A stretch of DNA of 64,000 bases from contig NZ_FODR01000011.1 in NCBI RefSeq assembly GCF_900110415.1, positions 1-64,000 of the forward strand. The letters run 5' to 3'. Shown here piece by piece: positions 16,804 through 25,514 of this stretch (position 1 is its first letter; each line of letters begins with the position of its first letter). A model generated the notes under the pieces. It did no database searches. It saw only the letters and a program-made list of their open reading frames with translations, and was not told where the DNA came from. A program made the position numbers and the translations under genes. This stretch comes from Mucilaginibacter sp. OK283. Its GTDB lineage: Bacteria > Bacteroidota > Bacteroidia > Sphingobacteriales > Sphingobacteriaceae.

Positions 16804-19353
16804 TTATTCCAAAATTGAATTGAAATCGCGGTCAAAAGCTTCGCCATAAATCACTTTATACTCTTTATTAAAACTCTCAAAAGTGTTTTTTGCCAGCGAA
16901 TGTTTACCAATATGTGCAAGAGCTTTACATTTCAATATCATGGCTTCCTCGTTTACAGGGTCGAAGTAGAAAATATCATTGGCCAGTTTTATTAAAAACT
17001 CGGGGTCGTCGGCAATTTGAACACTGTTTGCAAATTGAATGTATGAGTCGATGATTTCGTTAGACACTTCCGATTTAAAAGCATCAAGCCACTCATATTC
17101 AATGTTCGATAAAAAATTACCTCTTTGGGTGATATGAGTAAGCTGGATTATTCTTTGCTTGTTCAACCTGGTTTTGTTGCACACGATATTCAGGTAATTG
17201 TGATAATCAACCAATATATTGGTATAATCAATCTCTATCTTCCAATAACCGGTATCCTTTGATAAATGGCAATGCCCCATTTTATCCAGCAGCGATTTAA
17301 GTTTTGCAATATTTACCGAACGGTTGTTACGTGCGCTTTTTTCTGATTTATCAAACCAAAGTATCTCGTTCAACTTTTCGGAGCTTACCCCCCTATCCAG
17401 TTTTACCGAGTACAGTAATATCACAAGGAACAACTCTTTTAATAAAGGTGTAAAATATTTGGTTATCTCGTTCCCATCAGGGGTAAAAAGCTGAAGATCG
17501 CCAAATAAAAATATGGCATTACTGTTGCTGGTTCGCATGTGATCATCTTCTTCTACGAACTCCGGTTCGGTGTGGCGAGCAACTACAGGCAAATCGTTAA
17601 CTGTCTTAGACGGTACCGGGACGATTCCTTTTTTACGCCGACGGACAATGACAGTAGCCAAAGTTAACACTAAACCAGCAGCGCATACGCCGCCTATCCA
17701 TAAGAAATAATTGACGTGGCTAATCTCAACCACTTTATCTGCCAACGGCTCGGGTGGGCTTAACAGAGAATATATCTTGATTCTTGTCCGATCGTTTTCC
17801 CTGAAAAGCGTTATAGCCAAAAACTTACCGCTGTGCGGAAAATAACCCAAATCGGCATAAGAGTGAATATCATGAAAAAGAAAAGGGATAGTATCACCTA
17901 CCAAATGATAGCTTGCCTTATCCAAGGATCCCTGGATAAGCTGAATGCTTGAATTAAATTTGTGCTGGGGAAAAATGAGCCCATAGTACGACCTGCTTTT
18001 TTCGTTGATGACCAAAGAGTTTGCAAATACAAAATCTTCACCTTTAACATCGATAGTAAACAGCTTTTTAAAGGATTTGTCTTTAACCGAAAACCGCATC
18101 ATATCGTACAAATTGCGCGGGTTCACTATCTGCTGCCCCGAAGCACTACCGTACCCGCCTATTACATAAGCGGTATCGCCGGTTTTATTGACGCCCAGGC
18201 CCGCCAGGTATCGGGGGGTAAAGGTATCGCCTTTCACTGCTACTTTTTGCCAGCTATTGGTAACTACGTTGTAACATTTCACGCTATCCTTATATATCAG
18301 CTGACCATAGCCGCCAATGGTATAAATGCAACTATCCTTTTTATTGTAAAACTTATTCAGATGCCCATTATTGGTTGCAAGGCTTTTGAAACCTTTGTTC
18401 CACCGTCCGGTTTTAAAATCATAGGTAGCAACGGCCATCTGATCGATATACAAATAATATAGTTTGTCGTTATCAAACAGCGCCTGATCGCCGGGCACCA
18501 GCAATTGCCTGCCCGAATTGTAAGCCGTACTTTTTAACTGCGGCGTTTTATTCACCGAAAATGTAACTAATGAATCTTGCGAGATTATGTTAACAACTTC
18601 ATTAGCCCCATCAAAAGCAACGCTGGCATCGCCAGGCACCGTAAACTCTTTTTCCATTTGCCAGTTACGATGGCGTGCTTTTATCCATAAGGGGTTTGTT
18701 ATTGTTCCATTGTTTTGGTTCACGCTTTCATTGGCAACACAGCCCTCCCATTCGTTAAGTGGCCAGTTGGCCAACAGCGTACCGCTTTGTGTTACATTAA
18801 CATCCCTTAATTTTAACGGCGGAAGATCAGTTGTTTGATATTGGCGGTAAGCATTGGCACCAAAAAGTAGTTTGTAATTTCGACTTTGCTTCAGGTGAAC
18901 ACCCGACTCCGAAAATGATTCCCGCCCGGAGAATATAATGATCCTATCATTCTTATAATCAATCAGCAAGCGCAATTTGTTCCAACGCTCAAACAGCATC
19001 TTATCGTCAATATTAAACGAGATTTTTGAAAGCCGGTCGCCGATGATGATCTTAAAATGCCGGGTGTTAGCCTGGTTATCATAAACTAAATCGATGTTTT
19101 GTTTATTATCGTCAACAATCCTCAATATATAACCAAAATATATTTCATGATTGGGCATGAAAGACAAGTCGAATGAAATTTCCAGGTTTTCTTTTGGGGA
19201 GACATTACTCAGGCTTAAATCTAAAGTAGTACGCTTATCCTGCACCACTTCGTGGCTATAAAACCCAAGCCCATACGATTGCGCATTAACTGGCAATACA
19301 AATAGGATATTTAATAGAATAACCGTTATAGTTCCCGATAAAAAAAATCTCAT
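16804..19353 (-). CDS. transmembrane regulator: LamG-like and Kelch-like exterior, SARP/BTAD-like DNA-binding interior
   Basis: Protein of 849 residues that appears to join a periplasmic sensor to a cytoplasmic transcription factor in one chain. Signal peptide 1-24 (PVNAQ). A LamG/concanavalin-like beta-sandwich at about 27-200. Kelch-like propeller repeats at about 285-530 (CIYTIGGYG..., AYVIGGYG..., YDFKTGRWNKG, YNVVTNSWQKV). One membrane helix at about 549-570, followed by RRRKKG as the stop-transfer signal. The cytoplasmic part at about 615-710 resembles an OmpR/SARP winged helix (ARNNRSVNIAKLKSLLDKMG), and 712-849 is helical like a BTAD domain. No kinase or receiver is seen. It could directly sense glycan and activate the GH92/GH71-99 genes just downstream, or the flanking loci (inference). 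Confidence 0.75.
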   Translation of the reverse strand: MRFFLSGTITVILLNILFVLPVNAQSYGLGFYSHEVVQDKRTTLDLSLSNVSPKENLEISFDLSFMPNHEIYFGYILRIVDDNKQNIDLVYDNQANTRHFKIIIGDRLSKISFNIDDKMLFERWNKLRLLIDYKNDRIIIFSGRESFSESGVHLKQSRNYKLLFGANAYRQYQTTDLPPLKLRDVNVTQSGTLLANWPLNEWEGCVANESVNQNNGTITNPLWIKARHRNWQMEKEFTVPGDASVAFDGANEVVNIISQDSLVTFSVNKTPQLKSTAYNSGRQLLVPGDQALFDNDKLYYLYIDQMAVATYDFKTGRWNKGFKSLATNNGHLNKFYNKKDSCIYTIGGYGQLIYKDSVKCYNVVTNSWQKVAVKGDTFTPRYLAGLGVNKTGDTAYVIGGYGSASGQQIVNPRNLYDMMRFSVKDKSFKKLFTIDVKGEDFVFANSLVINEKSRSYYGLIFPQHKFNSSIQLIQGSLDKASYHLVGDTIPFLFHDIHSYADLGYFPHSGKFLAITLFRENDRTRIKIYSLLSPPEPLADKVVEISHVNYFLWIGGVCAAGLVLTLATVIVRRRKKGIVPVPSKTVNDLPVVARHTEPEFVEEDDHMRTSNSNAIFLFGDLQLFTPDGNEITKYFTPLLKELFLVILLYSVKLDRGVSSEKLNEILWFDKSEKSARNNRSVNIAKLKSLLDKMGHCHLSKDTGYWKIEIDYTNILVDYHNYLNIVCNKTRLNKQRIIQLTHITQRGNFLSNIEYEWLDAFKSEVSNEIIDSYIQFANSVQIADDPEFLIKLANDIFYFDPVNEEAMILKCKALAHIGKHSLAKNTFESFNKEYKVIYGEAFDRDFNSILE

Positions 19354-19739
19354 GTTGGTAAGTACACATTAAGCATTAAAACTTATGTACCCGGCGTATA
19401 GTTTATAATTCAGGTTATAAAAACATGCAGTATTATTAGGTTACATGTGATGTACCGGCTAAATTACAATAAAAACCATACAGATTCAAGGAATATAACT
19501 TTATATAAGGCTATAATGTCATTGAAATTTGAGCCAGATAACTGGCATAAATTTAACAAATAACAATACTAATTTAACATCTATTTTTCGACATTAGGCG
19601 TGGAATTTGCGCGGCTATAAGGATAATGTTTAAAACCGGGCTTATATATTTGCAGCTATGCAGGTTACTTTAATTGCAGCTTACCTGTGTGGTTAGGCAT
19701 AAAACTAAAATTAGGCTCACAATAAATTTCATTCTTGTT
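19354..19739. other. intergenic region between regulator and DUF5703 genes
   Basis: No gene seen in 386 nt. It is AT-rich, with a candidate promoter for the regulator on the - strand (19459-19489). An isolated TATATTTG on the + strand (19645-19652) has no TTG at the right spacing. Confidence 0.5.
19459..19489 (-). promoter_or_regulatory. candidate promoter of the transmembrane regulator gene
   Basis: On the - strand TTG (19489-19487), 20 nt, then TAATTTAG (19466-19459), one mismatch from TAnnTTTG. The leader would be about 100 nt. Confidence 0.3.
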
Positions 19740-21887
19740 TTATTCTGGTTTAGTCATATCAGTTACATCGGCCATTCGGCTTTCAGGGCTAACTTTCAAG
19801 TTAATCAGCTTTCCATTTTCAACCCTCCCCTCTACAGTTGTGTTATATGGTGCATTTAGTTTAAAATCGGCATCCCAGGCGGCAGGCCAGGCAGGTAAAA
19901 GCATTATCTTTTTGCCGTTAACCTGCATTAACATTTGCTGCAATCCGTTTTCGCCGTTACCTCCGTTATCTTCATCAGGCATATAATCATTACCCTTATC
20001 CCAAAATGCCGGAAACTTAAGGGTTGGGTCTTTACGTGTAAGGGCAAAACTCACATATTCTTTGGCCACATCGGCCTGGCCTAACATGGCTGCCTGTATA
20101 GGATCTTGCACCCAGCAACCTTTTGAGCGCTGTTTGCGTGCATTAAACGTATTTACAGCTACGTCAAGATCCGGCTTTCCTAAGCCATAAATACGAAACG
20201 GGTATATTGCATATAATTCTGGATTTTCACTGTTAAATGATTTTGCCGTTTGAGGCCCCGTGTAAGGCAGCAATACCTTTTTGTTGTTATTATTGGATAT
20301 TGGCAGTGGCGGCAGCTCGTCATAGAGTTTTTCCCATTGCGAAAGAGTCTTTTCATCTACCATACCGCCAGGTAATTTTATCATACGGCTAAGTACAGCT
20401 TGCAGGCCGGCAATATCAGGTGCCGGATTGTGCACCTTCCAAAACATTTCTATTGCGTTATCCGGATCAAGCAACAACTTCCCCGTACTATCGCGGCCAA
20501 AATGCTGATCAAAAAATTGTAGCCCGGCAGTGGCAACTGGTAATAAGGTTTTCTTAACAAATGCGGTATCACCTGTATATTCATAGTAATCAAGCATCAT
20601 CATGCTTAATTCCAATATGGGCGTAAAGTAATGATTGGTATAATTGGCTTTAACATCAGGTCCCATAAAATCCAAGCCGCCCCAAAAAGGTGCGGTTTCT
20701 GCAAAATAAGCCCCACCATGATGGTAATATTGCTGAACCTGCGCGGCATTAGCCGGCAAAATACTGGCGTACATCCTGAACAAAGGCTGCATCATATCAA
20801 AATCGCCGGCCATAAGCCTTGGCCAGTACATGGCCCTGGTGTTTTGAAACCAATACTGGCCGCCCCAGGCACGAAAATCGGCATTCTCATTTTTAGCCGG
20901 GTTATCTGCCACGAAAATAGATCCATTAAATTTTATAGGATAAGCCCCCCTACCCGCGCATGCGGTAACAAAGCGTTGCAAAACATAACCCTGGGTAACA
21001 TTACTTGCCTGTTCATCGCCATGTACAAACACCCAGCTACGCTGCCAAAATTGCTGCCACCATTGCTGATGGGTTAGTCGTGTTTGTTCAAGTTTTAGCT
21101 TTTCAATCTGGTTTACTTTCCTTTCGAGATCAGACAGCCACCGGTCTCCACTGGCCGAAACCGATGTTAGAGGATAGATAGAGATTAGTTGTGATTTAAC
21201 CTTTTTACCCGACTGTAAGGTTAGGTTATCCATATTCTCCAACCCTTTACCTTTAATAATTGCCCCAAAGGTAAGGTTGGCCAAATGAGGGTCAGCAGTT
21301 GATGAGTTATGATGATACCAGGCTATGCGTTTCCTTTGATTATTTAAGATGGTATCCGTTAAACCCGCGCGCCAGCTTTCAAGTTTTACCTTTATAGTTG
21401 CAGGTTTAACACTTTGAGTTTCTACCCTTATTACCGGGTTATTGGCATCAACCCAAACCCGCAAGGTTACAAGAGATGTGCCCTCGCCTTCCTGTATCAC
21501 GATTTCGCCTGTTTTTAATTTAAGCACCTGTTTAAAAACCGGACTATTAGCTAATGGATCAGGGCTTATAGAAACCCTGATGGCCCCCAGCTTCATCAGC
21601 ACGCCCCCCTGTTTCATCCACTCATCTTTTTGGGTATCCGGTTCGCCTCCCCATGCATCCGTTTTACTGATGTAGAAAACCAGGTCGCCGTTTTTCTCAA
21701 CCCAAACGTTAAGTCCAATATCCCCATTTCCCAAAGGCATCGATTGTGCCGAACCCGGGCCCGGGGAATTCCAGCTCACGTTATATTTATCAAGCAAAGT
21801 ATCAACCACAGCTCCTGGTTTGGCAAAAACCGGAGAAACTATTATCAAAAACAAGATTGTGATAATCAATAAGGTGTTCTTTTTCAT
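19740..21887 (-). CDS. DUF5703 domain six-hairpin glycosidase-like protein
   Basis: Exported protein of 715 residues; signal peptide 1-22 (VSPVFA). The N-terminal part (DKYNVSWNSPGPGSAQSMPLGNGDIG..., LVFYISKTDAWGG) matches DUF5703, which resembles the N-terminal sandwich of GH95-like enzymes. The middle and C-terminal part look like an (alpha/alpha)6 barrel (WGGQYWFQNTRAMYWPRLMAGDFDMM, FWGGLDFMGPD, YYEYTGDTAF). A catalytic family cannot be assigned with confidence. GH95 enzymes are alpha-L-fucosidases or galactosidases, so a deoxyhexose or galactose linkage is possible. It is transcribed divergently from the susC-like gene of PUL 2, 516 nt away. Confidence 0.75.
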   Translation of the reverse strand: MKKNTLLIITILFLIIVSPVFAKPGAVVDTLLDKYNVSWNSPGPGSAQSMPLGNGDIGLNVWVEKNGDLVFYISKTDAWGGEPDTQKDEWMKQGGVLMKLGAIRVSISPDPLANSPVFKQVLKLKTGEIVIQEGEGTSLVTLRVWVDANNPVIRVETQSVKPATIKVKLESWRAGLTDTILNNQRKRIAWYHHNSSTADPHLANLTFGAIIKGKGLENMDNLTLQSGKKVKSQLISIYPLTSVSASGDRWLSDLERKVNQIEKLKLEQTRLTHQQWWQQFWQRSWVFVHGDEQASNVTQGYVLQRFVTACAGRGAYPIKFNGSIFVADNPAKNENADFRAWGGQYWFQNTRAMYWPRLMAGDFDMMQPLFRMYASILPANAAQVQQYYHHGGAYFAETAPFWGGLDFMGPDVKANYTNHYFTPILELSMMMLDYYEYTGDTAFVKKTLLPVATAGLQFFDQHFGRDSTGKLLLDPDNAIEMFWKVHNPAPDIAGLQAVLSRMIKLPGGMVDEKTLSQWEKLYDELPPLPISNNNNKKVLLPYTGPQTAKSFNSENPELYAIYPFRIYGLGKPDLDVAVNTFNARKQRSKGCWVQDPIQAAMLGQADVAKEYVSFALTRKDPTLKFPAFWDKGNDYMPDEDNGGNGENGLQQMLMQVNGKKIMLLPAWPAAWDADFKLNAPYNTTVEGRVENGKLINLKVSPESRMADVTDMTKPE

Positions 21888-22318
21888 TTTTTATTTGGCA
21901 GATGATCAATTGAGGAAACAATTTAGCTTGCATAACCAGCTTTGCGCAGGATGTATACAATTACCGGAATTATTTAGGTTAAAAATAAAAACCGATACTC
22001 TCCAATTTTCTCCTAACACGGAAAGAGCTCATTAAATGTAAATACAAATAAAGCTGTATAACTTAATAAATTATTAAAAAAGCATTAACAATAAAGGTTG
22101 CCGTTAGCCGGTTGCTTAAATATTGTATGCCATACGGATCGCATCTATTTGGCTGTCTTATAGTTCCCATTTTCTCCGATGATCATTGATATCCACAAGA
22201 AAATTAATGTTCAATTTTCGAACCCCTTCATAGTTTTTTATTGCCGCAGGAAATAATTACAAACCTAAAAGAGGTTAACAGCAAAAACGCATTTAAGGTT
22301 ATAAAAAAATAAAAAACA

Positions 22319-22349
22319 TTTGGAGGTGTCAAAAAACTCCTTACCTTTA
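22319..22349 (+). promoter_or_regulatory. promoter of PUL 2 susCD
   Basis: TTTG (22319-22322), 19-nt spacer, TACCTTTA (22342-22349), one mismatch from TAnnTTTG. It directly precedes the AGAAY tandem repeat, so transcription would begin at or within that repeat. Confidence 0.6.
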
Positions 22350-22353
22350 TTAA

Positions 22354-22373
22354 AGAATAGAACAGAACAGAAT
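22354..22373. promoter_or_regulatory. AGAAY tandem pentamer repeat, candidate operator A
   Basis: AGAATAGAACAGAACAGAAT: four head-to-tail AGAAT/AGAAC pentamers. It differs from the copy at 29894-29913 in one base of 20. It lies 4 nt past the -7 element and 30 nt before the ATG at 22404. The GntR-type regulator gene lies between the two copies and is the obvious candidate binder (inference). Confidence 0.6.
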
Positions 22374-22403
22374 AACCAATTATTCAAAACCAAATCAATT
22401 ATT

Positions 22404-25400
22404 ATGAAAAAAAAAGTACCACCTAAAAAACTGGGCATGTATTTATTGTGCCTTATTTTGCTGCTTTGTTACCAGCAGGGTTTTGCCCAACAAAAAAGAA
22501 GTGTATCGGGCCATGTAACCGACGAACACGGCCAGCCCCTTCCCGGAGTAAGTATTTTGCTTGACGGAACTGCTGAAGGCACAAGTACCGATGTGAACGG
22601 ATTTTACAAGATCAGCGTTCCCGAAACCAAAGCAAAGCTCTCGTTCTCCTTTATCGGTTATTTGAAAAAAACAGTCGCAGTTACCAAAGAATGGAATGGA
22701 GATGTAGCCATGGCACCAGACAAAACCTCGGGAAACCTTGGTGAAGTAGTGGTGATTGGCTATGGTACCAGGAAAAAAGCAAACCTTACCGGAGCTGTAA
22801 GTACCATTAAAGGGACAGAACTGGAGAAATCGCCCGTTGCTAACGTATCCAATACGCTTGCAGGCGCTGTACCGGGATTAATTGTTAATACCCGTAGCGG
22901 CGAGCCCGGCGCTGATGATGCCAGTATCCTGGTGAGAGGAAAAGGCACCCTGGGTAATACCAGCCCACTGGTTGTAATCGATGGTATCCCCGACCGTGGC
23001 TTTAACCGCTTAGATCCTGCCGATATCGAATCCTTCACCGTTTTAAAGGACGCTGCCGGGGCTATTTACGGCGCCAGAGCGGCAAACGGTGTTATATTGA
23101 TTACTACGAAAAGAGGCACAGCAGGAAAAACCACCTTATCATTTACGTCCAATTTTTCTATGACGCAGCCTACCCGGGTCCCCAAAATGTTAAACTCCTG
23201 GGAGTTTGCTCAATCGGCTAATGAATATGACGACCTGGTTGGCCAGCAGCACGAATACACTGCTGATGATATTCAAAAGTACAAAGATGGCTCGGACCCG
23301 CTTGGTCACCCGAACACCAATTGGTGGAACGCAGTAATGAGAAACTGGGCGACTCAAACCAACAACGTGTTAACATTAAGAGGCGGGTCCGATAAGGTAA
23401 AGTATTACATCTCGGGCCAGCACTTGTTCCAGAACAGTATATATAATAGCGGCACCGATTATTACAAAAATGACAATGGCCGCGCTAATATCGACATCTC
23501 GGCTACCGATAATTTCAAGATTGGTGTGGACGTGATGTACCGCGCTGAATACAAAAACGGCGAAGCGCCAGGATACGACGCCAATGCCATATTCAGCCAG
23601 TTGTGGAATGCCTATCCTTACCTGATTCCAGTATATCCAAATGGTAAAGTCGGCGTAGGTATTGGTGGCGGTCCTGCCACCAGTATGGTATATATATTGA
23701 ATTGCGACCTGGGCTATACCCATAACAATTATAACTTTTTGCAAACGAAAACATCGTTCAGTTGGGCATTGCCAAAGGTAACGCCAGGCCTGCACCTTGA
23801 CGGCTATTTTGCATACGATGTAAACTCAAACCAGTATAAAGGGTTCAACGCGCTGCCCCCTCCTGCTTATAGTTATAATAAAACAACAGCCAATTATGAT
23901 GAGTTTACCTCTACCGTTCCTCCTAATTTATCCATTACCAATAGCCAAACTGTAAGCAGGCTGGCTAACATTAAACTGGGCTACGAGCACAAATTTAAAA
24001 AACATGGTATTGAAGCATTTGTAGCCTACGAGCAGCAACAACAAACGTATACCGAGCTGGATGCCTACCGTACCGGGTTTTTAAGTAATAATGTAACTGA
24101 ATTATTTGCGGGCAGCACCGTAGGTCAAACCAACAATTCTATAACTACACAATTTGCCCGTCAAAACTTCATTAGCCGGTTATCTTATAACTACGACGAC
24201 AGGTACCTGCTGGATTACAATATGCGTTATGACGGCTCTCCTAACTTTCCGGCAGGCAAACGCTTCGGTTTCTTCCCTTCCTTATCAGCCGCCTGGCGCA
24301 TATCACAGGAAAGCTTCTTTCACTCGTCTGTAATTGATGATCTGAAACTGAGAGGATCATGGGGCAAAACCGGTAATGATGCGGTTAATGCCTTCCAGTA
24401 CATCCAAACCTATGGCCTTCAGGCAGGCCAGATATCACAATACCTGGGGGCAGGCTATTATTTTGGCCCCAACGCTACCCAGGTGCCTGGCTTCTCCTTA
24501 GGCCCGACACCCAATACCAATATTACCTGGGAAGTGGCCACAACCACCAACCTTGGGATTGATGCGCAGTTATTTCACGCGCTATCCATCAGCGTAGATG
24601 TTTTTCGCTCGTCAAGGAATAATATACTGGTTGCACCGAGCGCCGCAGTACCCGATTATACAGGGCTTACCTTACCCGATGTAAACCTGGGTAAAGTAAA
24701 TAACAAGGGTATGGAGCTGGACCTGGGCTACAATAAAAAACTAAACGAAGATTTCTCTTTCAATATTAACGGCAATATGACCTATGCGGTTAATAAGGTG
24801 ATATACGGTGCCGAACCGGCAAATGTACCGGCTTACCAGCGCGTAACAGGTTATCCCATTGATTCATGGTTGCTGTACCAGGCCGATGGCATCTTTCAAA
24901 ATACCACTGAATTGAATGCCTCGCCACATCCAACGGGCACAGGTGTTGGCGATATAAGGTATAAAGATATAAACGGAGACGGTGTGATAAACGACCTTGA
25001 CAAGGTAAGAAGTACGCTTTCAAACACCCCGCAGATCCTTTACGGCCTCACCCTTGGCGGGCGGTATAAAAACTTCGATCTTACTATATTTTTCCAGGGA
25101 CAGGCCAAATCAAAAGCTATTTTGTTACCAAGCGGATTGAATATGGCCGAAGAATTTTTCACAGGTCGCTGGCAAAAAGAAGGGGATGATACCTACCCCC
25201 GCACATTTAATGGTCCAACAAGCCGCACTTTTGGTTCAAACGCTTATCCCTCAACTTTTTGGCTTCGTAATGATGCTTTTCTGCGCCTTAAAAACGTAGA
25301 GCTTGGCTATAGCTTTTCTAAAGACTTGTTAGCCCGGATAAAAGTAAAGGCGGCAAGGGTATTCGTAAGCGGAAATAACCTGTTCTCCATTGACAGCTTT

Positions 25401-25502
25401 GGCCCTTCGTTCGATCCTGAAAGTGCTACCGGTACCGTTAATAACGGCAGGATCTATCCGCAGCAACGGGTCATCAATCTTGGGGTAAATGTTACATTTT
25501 AA
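22404..25502 (+). CDS. SusC/RagA family TonB-dependent outer-membrane transporter
   Basis: Outer-membrane glycan importer of 1032 residues from the ATG at 22404. An earlier in-frame ATG (22320) lies inside the promoter and its extension is not signal-like. Signal peptide 1-28 (...YQQGFAQ). CarboxypepD_reg-like domain about 33-110 (VSGHVTDEHGQPLPGVSI). The plug begins VVVIGYGTRKKANLTGAV, with LVRGKGTLG, PLVVIDGIPD, VLKDAAGAIYGARAANGVILITTKRG. The barrel ends NLGVNVTF. No STN domain. The SusD gene follows directly. The operon promoter carries the AGAAY repeat shared with the glycosidase genes at 30 kb. Confidence 0.97.
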   Translation: MKKKVPPKKLGMYLLCLILLLCYQQGFAQQKRSVSGHVTDEHGQPLPGVSILLDGTAEGTSTDVNGFYKISVPETKAKLSFSFIGYLKKTVAVTKEWNGDVAMAPDKTSGNLGEVVVIGYGTRKKANLTGAVSTIKGTELEKSPVANVSNTLAGAVPGLIVNTRSGEPGADDASILVRGKGTLGNTSPLVVIDGIPDRGFNRLDPADIESFTVLKDAAGAIYGARAANGVILITTKRGTAGKTTLSFTSNFSMTQPTRVPKMLNSWEFAQSANEYDDLVGQQHEYTADDIQKYKDGSDPLGHPNTNWWNAVMRNWATQTNNVLTLRGGSDKVKYYISGQHLFQNSIYNSGTDYYKNDNGRANIDISATDNFKIGVDVMYRAEYKNGEAPGYDANAIFSQLWNAYPYLIPVYPNGKVGVGIGGGPATSMVYILNCDLGYTHNNYNFLQTKTSFSWALPKVTPGLHLDGYFAYDVNSNQYKGFNALPPPAYSYNKTTANYDEFTSTVPPNLSITNSQTVSRLANIKLGYEHKFKKHGIEAFVAYEQQQQTYTELDAYRTGFLSNNVTELFAGSTVGQTNNSITTQFARQNFISRLSYNYDDRYLLDYNMRYDGSPNFPAGKRFGFFPSLSAAWRISQESFFHSSVIDDLKLRGSWGKTGNDAVNAFQYIQTYGLQAGQISQYLGAGYYFGPNATQVPGFSLGPTPNTNITWEVATTTNLGIDAQLFHALSISVDVFRSSRNNILVAPSAAVPDYTGLTLPDVNLGKVNNKGMELDLGYNKKLNEDFSFNINGNMTYAVNKVIYGAEPANVPAYQRVTGYPIDSWLLYQADGIFQNTTELNASPHPTGTGVGDIRYKDINGDGVINDLDKVRSTLSNTPQILYGLTLGGRYKNFDLTIFFQGQAKSKAILLPSGLNMAEEFFTGRWQKEGDDTYPRTFNGPTSRTFGSNAYPSTFWLRNDAFLRLKNVELGYSFSKDLLARIKVKAARVFVSGNNLFSIDSFGPSFDPESATGTVNNGRIYPQQRVINLGVNVTF

Positions 25503-25514
25503 ATGATTTACGCA

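Larger units (their letters stand above)
21888..22403. other. divergent intergenic region of PUL 2
   Basis: No gene in 516 nt. It contains the promoter (22319-22349) and AGAAY repeat (22354-22373) in front of the susC-like gene. I see no clear promoter for the leftward DUF5703 gene. A short ATGATCAT palindrome lies at 22179-22186, of doubtful meaning. Confidence 0.5.

Noticed and set aside
22179..22186. ATGATCAT palindrome in the PUL 2 intergenic region
   Set aside because: Only 8 bp, common by chance in AT-rich DNA. The partial ATGATC/GATCAT echo at 29941-29959 is too weak to claim as a site.
22320..22403. N-terminal extension of the PUL 2 susC gene
   Set aside because: It overlaps the promoter and the AGAAY repeat; the signal peptide begins at 22404.
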